Of a DNA stretch of 14,386 nucleotides, positions 7,901 to 14,006 are shown in pieces (positions within the stretch are counted from its first letter, which is position 1; every line of letters begins with the position of its first letter). The stretch spans positions 1 to 14,386 of the forward strand of contig JABGXK010000047.1 in assembly GCA_018675825.1 (NCBI GenBank), given 5' to 3'. Below the pieces are notes generated by a model. The model saw only the letters and a program-made list of their open reading frames with translations. It had not been told where the DNA came from and searched no databases. The translations under genes and the position numbers were made by a program. This DNA comes from Flavobacteriales bacterium. GTDB taxonomy: Bacteria; Bacteroidota; Bacteroidia; Flavobacteriales; BACL11.

Positions 7901-7908
7901 CAAATGTA
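7901..7908 (-). promoter_or_regulatory. Candidate -7 element (TACATTTG) for the small membrane-protein pair
   Basis: Read on the minus strand, 7908-7901 is TACATTTG, a full match to TAnnTTTG. It is followed by a T-free A-run leader and the ATG at 7887. No clear -33 TTG and no TTAACA-type box is visible at the matching distance, so it does not look phosphate-controlled. Confidence 0.5.
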
Positions 7909-8140
7909 GAGTTTTTTCCTAATAAAGTTATATAATATTTTATTTATATTTTTTATAATTATTTAATAGGTGCTAATAATGATATTATTTAGAAAATCAG
8001 TAAGTAAAACTCCTTACCTATGCAGTGGCTAAAAAAAAACTATTGAGGAGCAAGAAAAGAGGAATCAATTAATATACTTTTTAACATTAATGGAGGGGAA
8101 ATATAAAAAAATGTATTTAAATAAATTTTACTTTTTCTAA
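7909..8140. other. AT-rich non-coding gap between phoR and the small membrane-protein pair
   Basis: About 230 nt without a credible gene. It contains a small inverted repeat (GTAAG/CTTAC near 8000-8017) and a frame on the plus strand at 8033-8140 ('EEQEKRNQLIYFLTLMEG') that lacks a start codon and begins just after a stop. That frame could be a gene remnant or chance. A TATTTAAATA palindrome near 8114-8123 lies downstream of phoR, without a convincing terminator stem. Confidence 0.4.
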
Positions 8141-9145
8141 TCAGTCTCCCTTCTTTAAAATAAAAGAAAATGTAGAACCTACATTTTTTGTACTTCGCAC
8201 ATTGATCGTTTGATTGTGCCCTTCCAAGATGTGCTTAACAATAGCTAAACCGAGACCCGATCCTCCTACATCTCTAGATCTATCTTTGTCAACTCTATAG
8301 AATCTTTCAAAAAGACGACCTAAAAAATGTTCTTCAATACCTATCCCATTATCAGCAACTTCAATAAGTATATTTTGTTCCATATCAAAAAAGCTAACTT
8401 TTGTCTTGCCTCCAGTCTTGCCATACTTAATTGAATTACTAATAAGATTAGTAAAAACTTGCTGAATTTTATCTCTATCACCTATTGCAAATTGAGATTG
8501 AGACTCATTAATTAATTCTAATTCTACTTTCATTAGACCTGATTTCATCTCAAAAGATTCTAGAACTTCATTTACAAGCTTTACAATATTAAATGATTGC
8601 ATGTCAAGCTGTGAATGCTCTGTCTCTAATCTAGAAATAGCCTCTAGGTCTTCAACAATATTAATCATACGTTCAACACTCTTATTAGCTCTCTCAAGAT
8701 ATTTAATATTAATTTTTTCATCATTTAATCCACCATCTAATAATGTCTGAATATAACCTTGAATATTAAAAATGGGTGTTTTTAGTTCGTGAGAAACATT
8801 GCCAAGAAATTCTCTTCTATAGTTTTCATCTCTTCTATATGCATTTAGTTCTTCCTCTTTTGCATCTGCCCATTCCTCAGTTTCTCTCTCTACAGTATCA
8901 ATATCTAAATCTCTAAAAGTTGAGGAGCCTTTGAACTTATATATACTCTTGTAAATCACTTTTATCTTTTCATGAAAGAATTTTTTCACTACATAATAGA
9001 TAAGCCAAATAGTAAATAAAAAAAATGTACCTGAACTGTAAATAATACTTATTGAATCATCTAAAATATAGTATACAATAATAGCTGAAGAAAAAATTAC
9101 TAAACTTAAAAATACTGCAATCTTTATAGGGTTATTAATCTTCAT
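8141..9145 (-). CDS. phoR: Sensor histidine kinase, PhoR-like
   Basis: 334 residues. Two transmembrane helices (~7-29 and ~32-54) are separated by only a couple of residues, so there is essentially no periplasmic sensor domain, as in PhoR kinases that sense through the membrane transporter. A short linker (~60-105) has no recognisable PAS domain. The dimerisation/phosphoacceptor domain has His119 in 'FLGNVSHELKTPIFNIQGY'. The ATPase domain shows the N box ('QVFTNLISNSIKYGKTGG'), G1 box ('VADNGIGI'), F box ('LFERFYRVDKDRSR') and G2 box ('GGSGLGLAIVKHI'). All catalytic motifs are intact. Its ATG overlaps the stop of the response regulator by 1 nt (TAATG), so the two are translationally coupled. 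The PhoR name is an inference from this architecture plus the adjacent phosphate permease and porin. Sequence motifs alone only show an OmpR-class partner kinase. Confidence 0.85.
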   Translation of the reverse strand: MKINNPIKIAVFLSLVIFSSAIIVYYILDDSISIIYSSGTFFLFTIWLIYYVVKKFFHEKIKVIYKSIYKFKGSSTFRDLDIDTVERETEEWADAKEEELNAYRRDENYRREFLGNVSHELKTPIFNIQGYIQTLLDGGLNDEKINIKYLERANKSVERMINIVEDLEAISRLETEHSQLDMQSFNIVKLVNEVLESFEMKSGLMKVELELINESQSQFAIGDRDKIQQVFTNLISNSIKYGKTGGKTKVSFFDMEQNILIEVADNGIGIEEHFLGRLFERFYRVDKDRSRDVGGSGLGLAIVKHILEGHNQTINVRSTKNVGSTFSFILKKGD

Positions 9146-9816
9146 TATATATCAAACTTATATCCTACCCCCTTTACTGTTTTAATGTGGTGATTATTTG
9201 TTTTTTCTCTTATTTTACGAATATGTACATCAATTGTTCTATCTCCTACAAAAGTATCCTTCCATATTTCAGTAATAATATCCTCTCTTGTAAACACCTT
9301 ACCTGGAACTGACATTAGAAAATATAAAAGATTAAATTCTTTTCTTGCCAAATGAATCTCTTCGTTCTTGTATAATACCAAGTGTTTTTCTTTGTCTATT
9401 TGTATATCCCCTATTAGCATATTATTAACTTTCTCACTTATCTTATTTCTTTTTAGAAGGGCATTAATTCTACTAATCAGTAATTTGGGCTTAATAGGTT
9501 TAGTAACATAATCATCAGCTCCAGCATCAAACCCAGCTAACTCTGAATATTCTTCTGAACGAGCTGTTAGAAATAAAATTAATATATTTTCTAGTTCTGG
9601 AATCTTTCTTATCTCAGTACAAGTATTAATACCATCCATCTCTGGCATCATTACATCAAGAATAATTAAATCTGGTTTAAATTTCTTTGCTAGTTGTATT
9701 GCTAGCTTACCATTAATGGCCGTAGACACTATAAACCCTTCTTTCTCTAGATTGTAAGAAAGAAATTCTAATATATCATTTTCATCATCAACTAATAGTA
9801 TTTTATAATTCATCAT
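9145..9816 (-). CDS. phoB: OmpR/PhoB-family response regulator
   Basis: 223 residues, typical for the family. The receiver domain (1-~120) has the acidic pair Asp10/Asp11 in 'ILLVDDEND', the phosphorylation site Asp54 in 'LIILDVMMPEMDG', the switch Thr in 'ILFLTARS', and the conserved Lys in 'DYVTKPIKP'. Residues ~125-223 are a winged-helix DNA-binding domain with the recognition helix region 'GDRTIDVHIRKIREK' and the wing 'IKTVKGVGYKF'. It starts with two ATG codons (9816 or 9813). It is the first gene of a phoB-phoR operon read away from the permease and porin genes. The promoters of those genes carry TTAACA repeats with an 11-nt pitch, the type of site bound by phosphate-response regulators of this class. 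This supports, but does not prove, that it is the phosphate regulator. I see no clear -7 element for its own promoter. Confidence 0.87.
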   Translation of the reverse strand: MMNYKILLVDDENDILEFLSYNLEKEGFIVSTAINGKLAIQLAKKFKPDLIILDVMMPEMDGINTCTEIRKIPELENILILFLTARSEEYSELAGFDAGADDYVTKPIKPKLLISRINALLKRNKISEKVNNMLIGDIQIDKEKHLVLYKNEEIHLARKEFNLLYFLMSVPGKVFTREDIITEIWKDTFVGDRTIDVHIRKIREKTNNHHIKTVKGVGYKFDI

Positions 9817-9884
9817 GCAATATTAAGTATTATATAGTAATCAATTAATATTTCTAATTATCTTTTTGTAACTTGTAAGTATAC

Positions 9885-9951
9885 TTAACAATTCATTAAC
9901 ATAGAGGTAATGTTTACTTAAGGTTAAATAATTCAGATCGTCTTATATTTG
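9885..9951 (+). promoter_or_regulatory. Pho-box-like promoter of the 27-residue microprotein
   Basis: Hexamers on an exact 11-nt pitch: TTAACA (9885), TTAACA (9896), a weak GTAATG (9907) and TTAAGG (9918). Exactly 20 bp after the last one is a perfect -7 element, TATATTTG (9944-9951). The ATG follows 21 nt later at 9973. The repeats occupy the place of the -33 element, as expected for an activator-dependent promoter. The same region is the upstream region of phoB on the other strand, so autoregulation is possible. Confidence 0.65.
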
Positions 9952-9972
9952 CAATATTAAAATTCTAATACA

Positions 9973-10056
9973 ATGGAAAATTCAATTCAAAGAACAGATT
10001 TATCGTATATAATTTATTTAGCATTAATGATTGCTGTTTTCTTTATTGCTATTTAA
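9973..10056 (+). CDS. 27-residue membrane microprotein, unknown
   Basis: A very short ORF: a polar head 'MENSIQRTDLS' followed by one hydrophobic helix 'YIIYLALMIAVFFIAI' that runs to the stop. I do not recognise it. Its reality is supported by position more than by sequence. It starts 21 nt after a perfect -7 element preceded by TTAACA repeats, and a hairpin follows 31 nt after its stop, so it may be a separate short transcript. It lies between the phoB-phoR operon (divergent) and the PiT-like permease gene (same strand, with its own promoter). A role as a small membrane partner of the permease or of the kinase is speculation. The alternative is a non-coding leader or small RNA. Confidence 0.5.
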   Translation: MENSIQRTDLSYIIYLALMIAVFFIAI

Positions 10057-10087
10057 ATTAAGCTCTTGTTTTTATTGTGTTAGTAAT

Positions 10088-10117
10088 AAGGAGATTTTAT
10101 CAGATGAAATACCTTTT
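10088..10117 (+). terminator. Hairpin after the microprotein ORF, possible terminator
   Basis: AAGG (10088-10091) pairs with CCTT (10112-10115). ATTTTAT (10094-10100) pairs with ATGAAAT (10104-10110, one G-T pair) across a 3-nt loop. The stem is followed by TT-AAC-TTTCTT, a weak U-rich tail. It lies between the microprotein and the next Pho-type promoter, where a terminator would be expected. Confidence 0.35.
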
Positions 10118-10124
10118 AACTTTC

Positions 10125-10191
10125 TTAATAATCTCTTGATATTTAATTAACAATTAGTTAATCTTTAAATAATTAATCTGCTTTATTATTG
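10125..10191 (+). promoter_or_regulatory. Pho-box-like promoter of the PiT-like permease gene
   Basis: Four hexamers on an exact 11-nt pitch: TTAATA (10125), TTGATA (10136), TTAACA (10147) and TTAATC (10158). After a 20-bp gap comes TATTATTG (10184-10191), one mismatch from TAnnTTTG. The permease ATG is 25 nt further on, at 10217. The geometry is identical to the promoters at 9885 and 11356. Confidence 0.62.
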
Positions 10192-10216
10192 CACCAAATT
10201 AATTAAAGAGACAAAT

Positions 10217-11365
10217 ATGAAAAAACTGTTCCGTTCATTTGGATATCCTGAAGTGGTCTGGCTACCTAAAAGCGAACACTCATTCCTAACTTTTATTTGC
10301 GTTTCATTTATTGTAGTAATGTTTGTTACGCCTTACCCTCAATACGCAATGTGGGCAGGGTTTTTATTTGCAGCATATGCTGCAATTGCAAACGACAGTA
10401 TACAAACTATAGGAACGTTTATTGCTTCAAACCAAGATAAAAAATGGTGGGTGCTGTGGATTTTCATTGGGGGAATTTTCTTCTTCACAATGTTCTATAG
10501 CTGGATTACATTTGGAGGTGATGTTAGTCATGGGAGATTAACATCTAAAGGCTTTGATATAGCTCCAACAGAATTTCATTTTCTTCAAGTAGCAGCGCCA
10601 ATATTTTTACTTATTTTAACAAGATTAAGAATGCCAGTTTCTACGACATTCATTCTATTAACTTCATTTGCAGCTACTCCTGATGCAGTAGGTGGTGTAC
10701 TAGCTAAGAGTATGAGTGGTTATATTCTTTCATTTTTAATGGGATTAATTTTCTTTTTAATAGTAGCAAAAGCATCTAAAAAATATTTTACTGGTGAAGC
10801 TAAATTTGGATGGACAATAGCACAATGGATTACTTCTGGTACACTTTGGTCAGTATGGTTAATGCAAGATGCTGCAAACATTGCCGTTTATTTACCAAGA
10901 AGTTTAAACACAGTTGAATTTATTGGATTTATAACAATTGTTGTAATTGGTCTTGGGTGTTTACTTTACTACAAAGGAGGTAGAATACAAAAAATTGTAA
11001 CAGAAAAATCTGTAGTAACTGATGTAAGGTTTGCTACATTAATTGATTTAATCTACTGTGTTATCTTATTTTACTTCAAATTACATTCAAAAGTACCTAT
11101 GAGTACAACATGGGTGTTTATTGGGTTGTTAGCTGGAAGAGAATTAGGTATGGCAATAATGAAAACTGGCGACAAAAGTATTTGGAATGCAATTAAGCTT
11201 GGATTTAAAGACATGAGCTATGCTCTTATTGGGCTAGTTATTTCTATTGCAATTGCAATTGGTGTAAATGATCAATTAACTGTCTCTTCAATGGTTGAAA
11301 CCATCCCGAAAGAATTTGCATCTGGTATAGTTGATTTTTTCTCTAAAATAGGGTTTTCAAAATAA
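10217..11365 (+). CDS. PiT-family-like inorganic phosphate permease (divergent)
   Basis: 382 residues, strongly hydrophobic, with about ten membrane segments. It shows the internal duplication of PiT transporters. The first half carries 'AAIANDSIQTIGTFIAS' (Asn59-Asp60) and 'PVSTTFILL' (Pro140 onward). The second half carries a degenerate copy, 'WLMQDAANIAVYLPRS' (Gln217-Asp218, where the classic signature has Asn-Asp), and 'VPMSTTWVFIGLLAGREL' (Pro294 onward). PiT proteins import phosphate with H+ or Na+; relatives such as CysP carry sulfate. Here the neighbouring phosphate-type porin, the two-component pair and the TTAACA-box promoter favour phosphate. The protein diverges from classic PiT and would easily be left as hypothetical. 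It reads in the same direction as the porin, 73 nt upstream of it. Confidence 0.78.
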   Translation: MKKLFRSFGYPEVVWLPKSEHSFLTFICVSFIVVMFVTPYPQYAMWAGFLFAAYAAIANDSIQTIGTFIASNQDKKWWVLWIFIGGIFFFTMFYSWITFGGDVSHGRLTSKGFDIAPTEFHFLQVAAPIFLLILTRLRMPVSTTFILLTSFAATPDAVGGVLAKSMSGYILSFLMGLIFFLIVAKASKKYFTGEAKFGWTIAQWITSGTLWSVWLMQDAANIAVYLPRSLNTVEFIGFITIVVIGLGCLLYYKGGRIQKIVTEKSVVTDVRFATLIDLIYCVILFYFKLHSKVPMSTTWVFIGLLAGRELGMAIMKTGDKSIWNAIKLGFKDMSYALIGLVISIAIAIGVNDQLTVSSMVETIPKEFASGIVDFFSKIGFSK

Positions 11366-11422
11366 TTTCAGAATTACTTAATATTAACTTAACCATTTCA
11401 CTAAAAGTTAGAATTAATTTAG
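11356..11422 (+). promoter_or_regulatory. Pho-box-like promoter of the porin gene
   Basis: Hexamers on an 11-nt pitch: TTCAAA (11356, inside the end of the permease gene), TTCAGA (11367), TTAATA (11378) and TTAACC (11389). After exactly 20 bp comes TAATTTAG (11415-11422), one mismatch from TAnnTTTG. The porin ATG follows 16 nt later. The two upstream copies are weak; the two downstream copies are good. Confidence 0.58.
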
Positions 11423-11438
11423 CAGAAAGATTAAAACT

Positions 11439-12560
11439 ATGAAAAAAACAATTTTAGCACTTAGTATTGCACTTTTAACATTTGTAAATGTTAATGCTCA
11501 AACTACTGAAAAAGAAATCAAATTTGGAGGAAGAATTATGTACGATATGGCAGTCTGGGAAAACACAACAAATGATATCGCAATCCAGATGTCAGGAACA
11601 GAATTTAGAAGAGTAAGATTTTATAATGCTGGAAAAATTTACGGAAATATAAAATACAAATTACAATTGGATTTTGCTGGTGGAAGAATTGCTTTTAAAG
11701 ATGTCTGGATGGAACTAAACAAATTACCAATTAAAGGATCCTTAAGAGTAGGGCACTTTAAAGAGCCATTAAGATTAGAGGCCCTTACTTCTAGCAAATA
11801 TATTACTTTTATGGAAAGATCATTGCCAATTGCTATGTCTGCTGAAAGAAACTCTGGGGCTATGTATCATACTACATTTGGAAAAAGATTATCTTTGCAA
11901 ACGGCCATCTTTCGTGAAGGAGATGCTTTTGGAAATGATAAAGAATCTACAAATAATGTAAATATAACTTCCAGAATTACTTATTTGGCTATAAATGATG
12001 ACAATAGATTATTGCATTTAGGTATAGCAAATAGTATCAGAAAAAATGCTGAAAAAACTTATGGATTCTCTACAAGAGCCGAGAATCATTTAGGAAATAA
12101 ATTGACTTCTGTTAGTTTTGAAAATGTAGATGAAACTAATATTTTAGGTGGAGAATTTGCTTATGTAAATAATGCTCTTTCTGTACAAGCTGAGTATTTA
12201 CAAACAACTGTTATTGGAGCAACTGAAACAGAGCTTAGTAGTTATTATGGCCAAATTTCTTACTTTTTAACTGGAGAAAGAAAAACTTATAAAAATTCAT
12301 TATCAGGATTTGGAAGTGTAAAGCCAAACAATAATTATGGCGAAAATGGTTGGGGAGCAATTGAACTTGCAGTTCGCCTTTCAAGTATGGATTTAACTAC
12401 TGCAAATGCTGGAACTTTGGAAGATATTACAGTTGGTATTAATTGGTATTTGAACCCAAATACTAGAGTAATGCTTAACTATGTGATGGGAGAAATGATA
12501 AATGAAGAGGAAATTATAACAGAAAATGCTGTTATGATAAGGGTGCAATTAAGCTTTTAA
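11439..12560 (+). CDS. Phosphate-selective porin (OprP/OprO family)
   Basis: 373 residues. The signal peptide is residues 1-21 ('LLTFVNVNAQ'). The mature protein alternates polar and hydrophobic residues as in a beta-barrel and ends in Phe ('VMIRVQLSF'), the outer-membrane assembly signal. Family features are 'EFRRVRFYNAGKIYGNIKYK' near the N-terminus, 'LQLDFAGGRIAFKDVWMEL', 'GSLRVGHFKEPLRLEALTSS', 'ITFMERSLP', and the C-terminal 'DITVGINWYLNPNTRVMLNYVMGE'. These match the phosphate-selective porin family (16-stranded, trimeric in Pseudomonas OprP), whose Arg-rich channel passes phosphate or polyphosphate. Many Bacteroidota members have untested selectivity. The Pho-box promoter and the PiT-like permease 73 nt upstream support phosphate uptake at the outer membrane. 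Confidence 0.87.
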   Translation: MKKTILALSIALLTFVNVNAQTTEKEIKFGGRIMYDMAVWENTTNDIAIQMSGTEFRRVRFYNAGKIYGNIKYKLQLDFAGGRIAFKDVWMELNKLPIKGSLRVGHFKEPLRLEALTSSKYITFMERSLPIAMSAERNSGAMYHTTFGKRLSLQTAIFREGDAFGNDKESTNNVNITSRITYLAINDDNRLLHLGIANSIRKNAEKTYGFSTRAENHLGNKLTSVSFENVDETNILGGEFAYVNNALSVQAEYLQTTVIGATETELSSYYGQISYFLTGERKTYKNSLSGFGSVKPNNNYGENGWGAIELAVRLSSMDLTTANAGTLEDITVGINWYLNPNTRVMLNYVMGEMINEEEIITENAVMIRVQLSF

Positions 12561-12584
12561 GAGAACAAATAGGCTTGGCTATAG

Positions 12585-12749
12585 ATGGACAAACTAAGCG
12601 ATATGCTTAATCAAATAACTAATCCAACGGAATACATTAACGCTGTAAGTAAGCTCCTTCCATATGCTATTGGGAAAAAGAAAGCATATGAAGAAATAGA
12701 GCCACTTGAAATTACCATCAATTTTACAGCAACAGACGAAGAAAACTAG
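12585..12749 (+). CDS. Small soluble protein, 54 residues, unknown
   Basis: An ORF from ATG 12585 to TAG 12747-12749, preceded immediately by an in-frame TAG, so it cannot start further upstream. The sequence ('MDKLSDMLNQITNPTEYINA', 'VSKLLPYAIGKKKAYEEIEP', 'LEITINFTATDEEN') has normal protein composition: an amphipathic N-terminal half, a basic 'GKKKAY' turn, then an acidic, strand-like tail. I do not recognise it. It starts 24 nt after the porin stop on the same strand and could be the last gene of that unit. A hairpin with a T-run lies ~80 nt downstream. There is no signal peptide and no membrane segment. A chance ORF is possible but less likely given the composition. Confidence 0.5.
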   Translation: MDKLSDMLNQITNPTEYINAVSKLLPYAIGKKKAYEEIEPLEITINFTATDEEN

Positions 12750-12828
12750 TCAAATCGACTAAAAAAGAGTAAAAAATCAATCAGCTAAACAATAGACTTA
12801 TCAACATTAATGACAAAAAAACATAAAA

Positions 12829-12872
12829 AAATGTCCTTCCAGTTGTCCTACAAGACATTTCTTTTTTGTTTT
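12829..12872 (+). terminator. Hairpin plus T-run, candidate terminator of the porin unit
   Basis: AAATGTC (12829-12835) pairs with GACATTT (12854-12860) over an 18-nt loop, followed by CTTTTTTGTTTT. The stem is short and the loop long, so the call is modest. The upstream A-rich flank could also serve transcription arriving from the minus strand. Confidence 0.45.
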
Positions 12873-12900
12873 ATACTAGATTATAATTTTAAAATAGGTG

Positions 12901-12987
12901 CGGTGAGGAAGGGATTCGAACCCCCGAAACAGTTTCCCGTTTACACGCTTTCCAAGCGTGCGCCTTAAGCCACTCGGCCACCTCACC
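12901..12987 (-). tRNA. tRNA-Ser (anticodon GGA)
   Basis: An 87-nt class II tRNA on the minus strand. The acceptor stem pairs GGTGAGG (12987-12981) with CCTCACC and has discriminator G at 12901. The anticodon arm ACGCT-TGGAAA-AGCGT-like stem has the loop centred on GGA, read from 'CGCTTGGAAAGCG'. A long variable arm ('AACGGGAAACTGTT') is typical of serine tRNAs, and the T loop is 'GGTTCGAATCC'. CCA is not encoded: the bases after the discriminator are CAC. It lies 23 nt downstream of the ansA stop on the same strand and may be read through from it. Confidence 0.95.
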
Positions 12988-13010
12988 AAAGATCGTTGCG
13001 AATTTATAAA

Positions 13011-14006
13011 TTAAATAGTCATTTCTCCTCTAAGGTTAATTTCTATTTTTTCGCGTACACTTATATTATTTGATTTATTAGCTAGAAGAAACATTAGTTT
13101 AGTTAACGCCGCTTCTGTTGTCATATCATGTCCACTAAGAACACCACTTTTTTCTAAACTTTTACTTGTTTGATAATGACCTTGATTTACACTTCCCGAT
13201 AAACATTGCGAGATATTTATAATAATTTTACCTTTCTTAATACCTTTTTCAAGCTCTAAAATAAACCAACCTTCCGTTGTTGCATTGCCAGAACCAAAGG
13301 TTTCAAGGATAATTCCAGTTGCTGAATTTAATATTGCTATTACAACTTCTTTTTTAATTGATGGAAAAATTTTCAGGATAGCAACATCATTAGAAATTTT
13401 AGTATGAACATTAAATGTAGCTGAACTTTGTGGGCTTAAATATTGTTTTTTATACTTTATTTTAACTCCAGCTTGAGCAAGAATAGGGTAGTTAGGAGAT
13501 TGAAAAGCATCAAAGTTATCTGCATTAATTTTAACGACTCTATTTCCTCTGTAGAGTTTATACTCGAAATACACACACACTTCTTTTATGATATTACTTG
13601 CTGCAATTTCAATTGAAGTTATTAGATTCTCTTTAGCATCTGTTCTTTTAATTCCAATAGGTAATTGAGATCCTGTAAGTATTACTGGTTTACTAATATT
13701 TTCTAGCATAAAACTTAGCATAGACGCCGTATAAGCCATAGTATCTGAACCGTGAAGAATTACAAATCCATCGTATTGATTGTAATTTTTATTAATAGAA
13801 TTTGCTAATTCAATCCATTGATCAATATTCATATTTGAAGAATCAATAGGTTTACTTATTGTAATATGACTAAGAGAAGAACCGCAATCTTTAAGCTCAG
13901 GAAATGCACTGTGAAGTTTGTCAAAATTAAATGGACTCAACGTGTTGTTATTTTTAATCATTCCAATTGTTCCTCCTGTATAAATAAGTAGTATATTTCT
14001 TATCAT
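13011..14006 (-). CDS. ansA: Type I L-asparaginase (cytoplasmic)
   Basis: 331 residues, full length for the type I enzyme, which hydrolyses L-asparagine to aspartate and ammonia in the cytoplasm. There is no signal peptide, and the spacing matches E. coli AnsA. The catalytic loop is 'YTGGTIGM' (nucleophile Thr13), the substrate-binding 'DSSNM' is at ~55-59, the second triad is in 'GFVILHGSDTMAYTAS' (Ser87, Asp88), and Lys159 is in 'LYRGNRVVKINADNFDAF'. 'KPVILTGSQ' and the C-terminal 'INLRGEMT' are also conserved. The unusual point is Ser87 where the family normally has Thr ('HGTDT'). The codon is TCA, one base from ACA. The hydroxyl is kept, so activity is plausible. The ATG overlaps the stop of the TatD-like frame upstream by 4 nt (ATGA), so the genes are translationally coupled. 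A TatD-ansA pair is a common order in flavobacteria, from memory. Confidence 0.93.
   Translation of the reverse strand: MIRNILLIYTGGTIGMIKNNNTLSPFNFDKLHSAFPELKDCGSSLSHITISKPIDSSNMNIDQWIELANSINKNYNQYDGFVILHGSDTMAYTASMLSFMLENISKPVILTGSQLPIGIKRTDAKENLITSIEIAASNIIKEVCVYFEYKLYRGNRVVKINADNFDAFQSPNYPILAQAGVKIKYKKQYLSPQSSATFNVHTKISNDVAILKIFPSIKKEVVIAILNSATGIILETFGSGNATTEGWFILELEKGIKKGKIIINISQCLSGSVNQGHYQTSKSLEKSGVLSGHDMTTEAALTKLMFLLANKSNNISVREKIEINLRGEMTI

Noticed and set aside
8033..8140. Plus-strand frame containing 'EEQEKRNQLIYFLTLMEG'
   Set aside because: It begins just after a stop, has no early start codon, and its tail is AT-rich low complexity. It could be a remnant but cannot be supported.
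8141..9145. The kinase as an orphan or degraded sensor because it lacks a PAS and a periplasmic domain
   Set aside because: All kinase boxes are intact and its gene is coupled to the regulator. A missing sensor loop is compatible with PhoR-type kinases.
9817..9884. A promoter for phoB on the minus strand
   Set aside because: No TAnnTTTG match is visible in this stretch on the minus strand. The shared TTAACA repeats could still act on phoB, but that is not shown.
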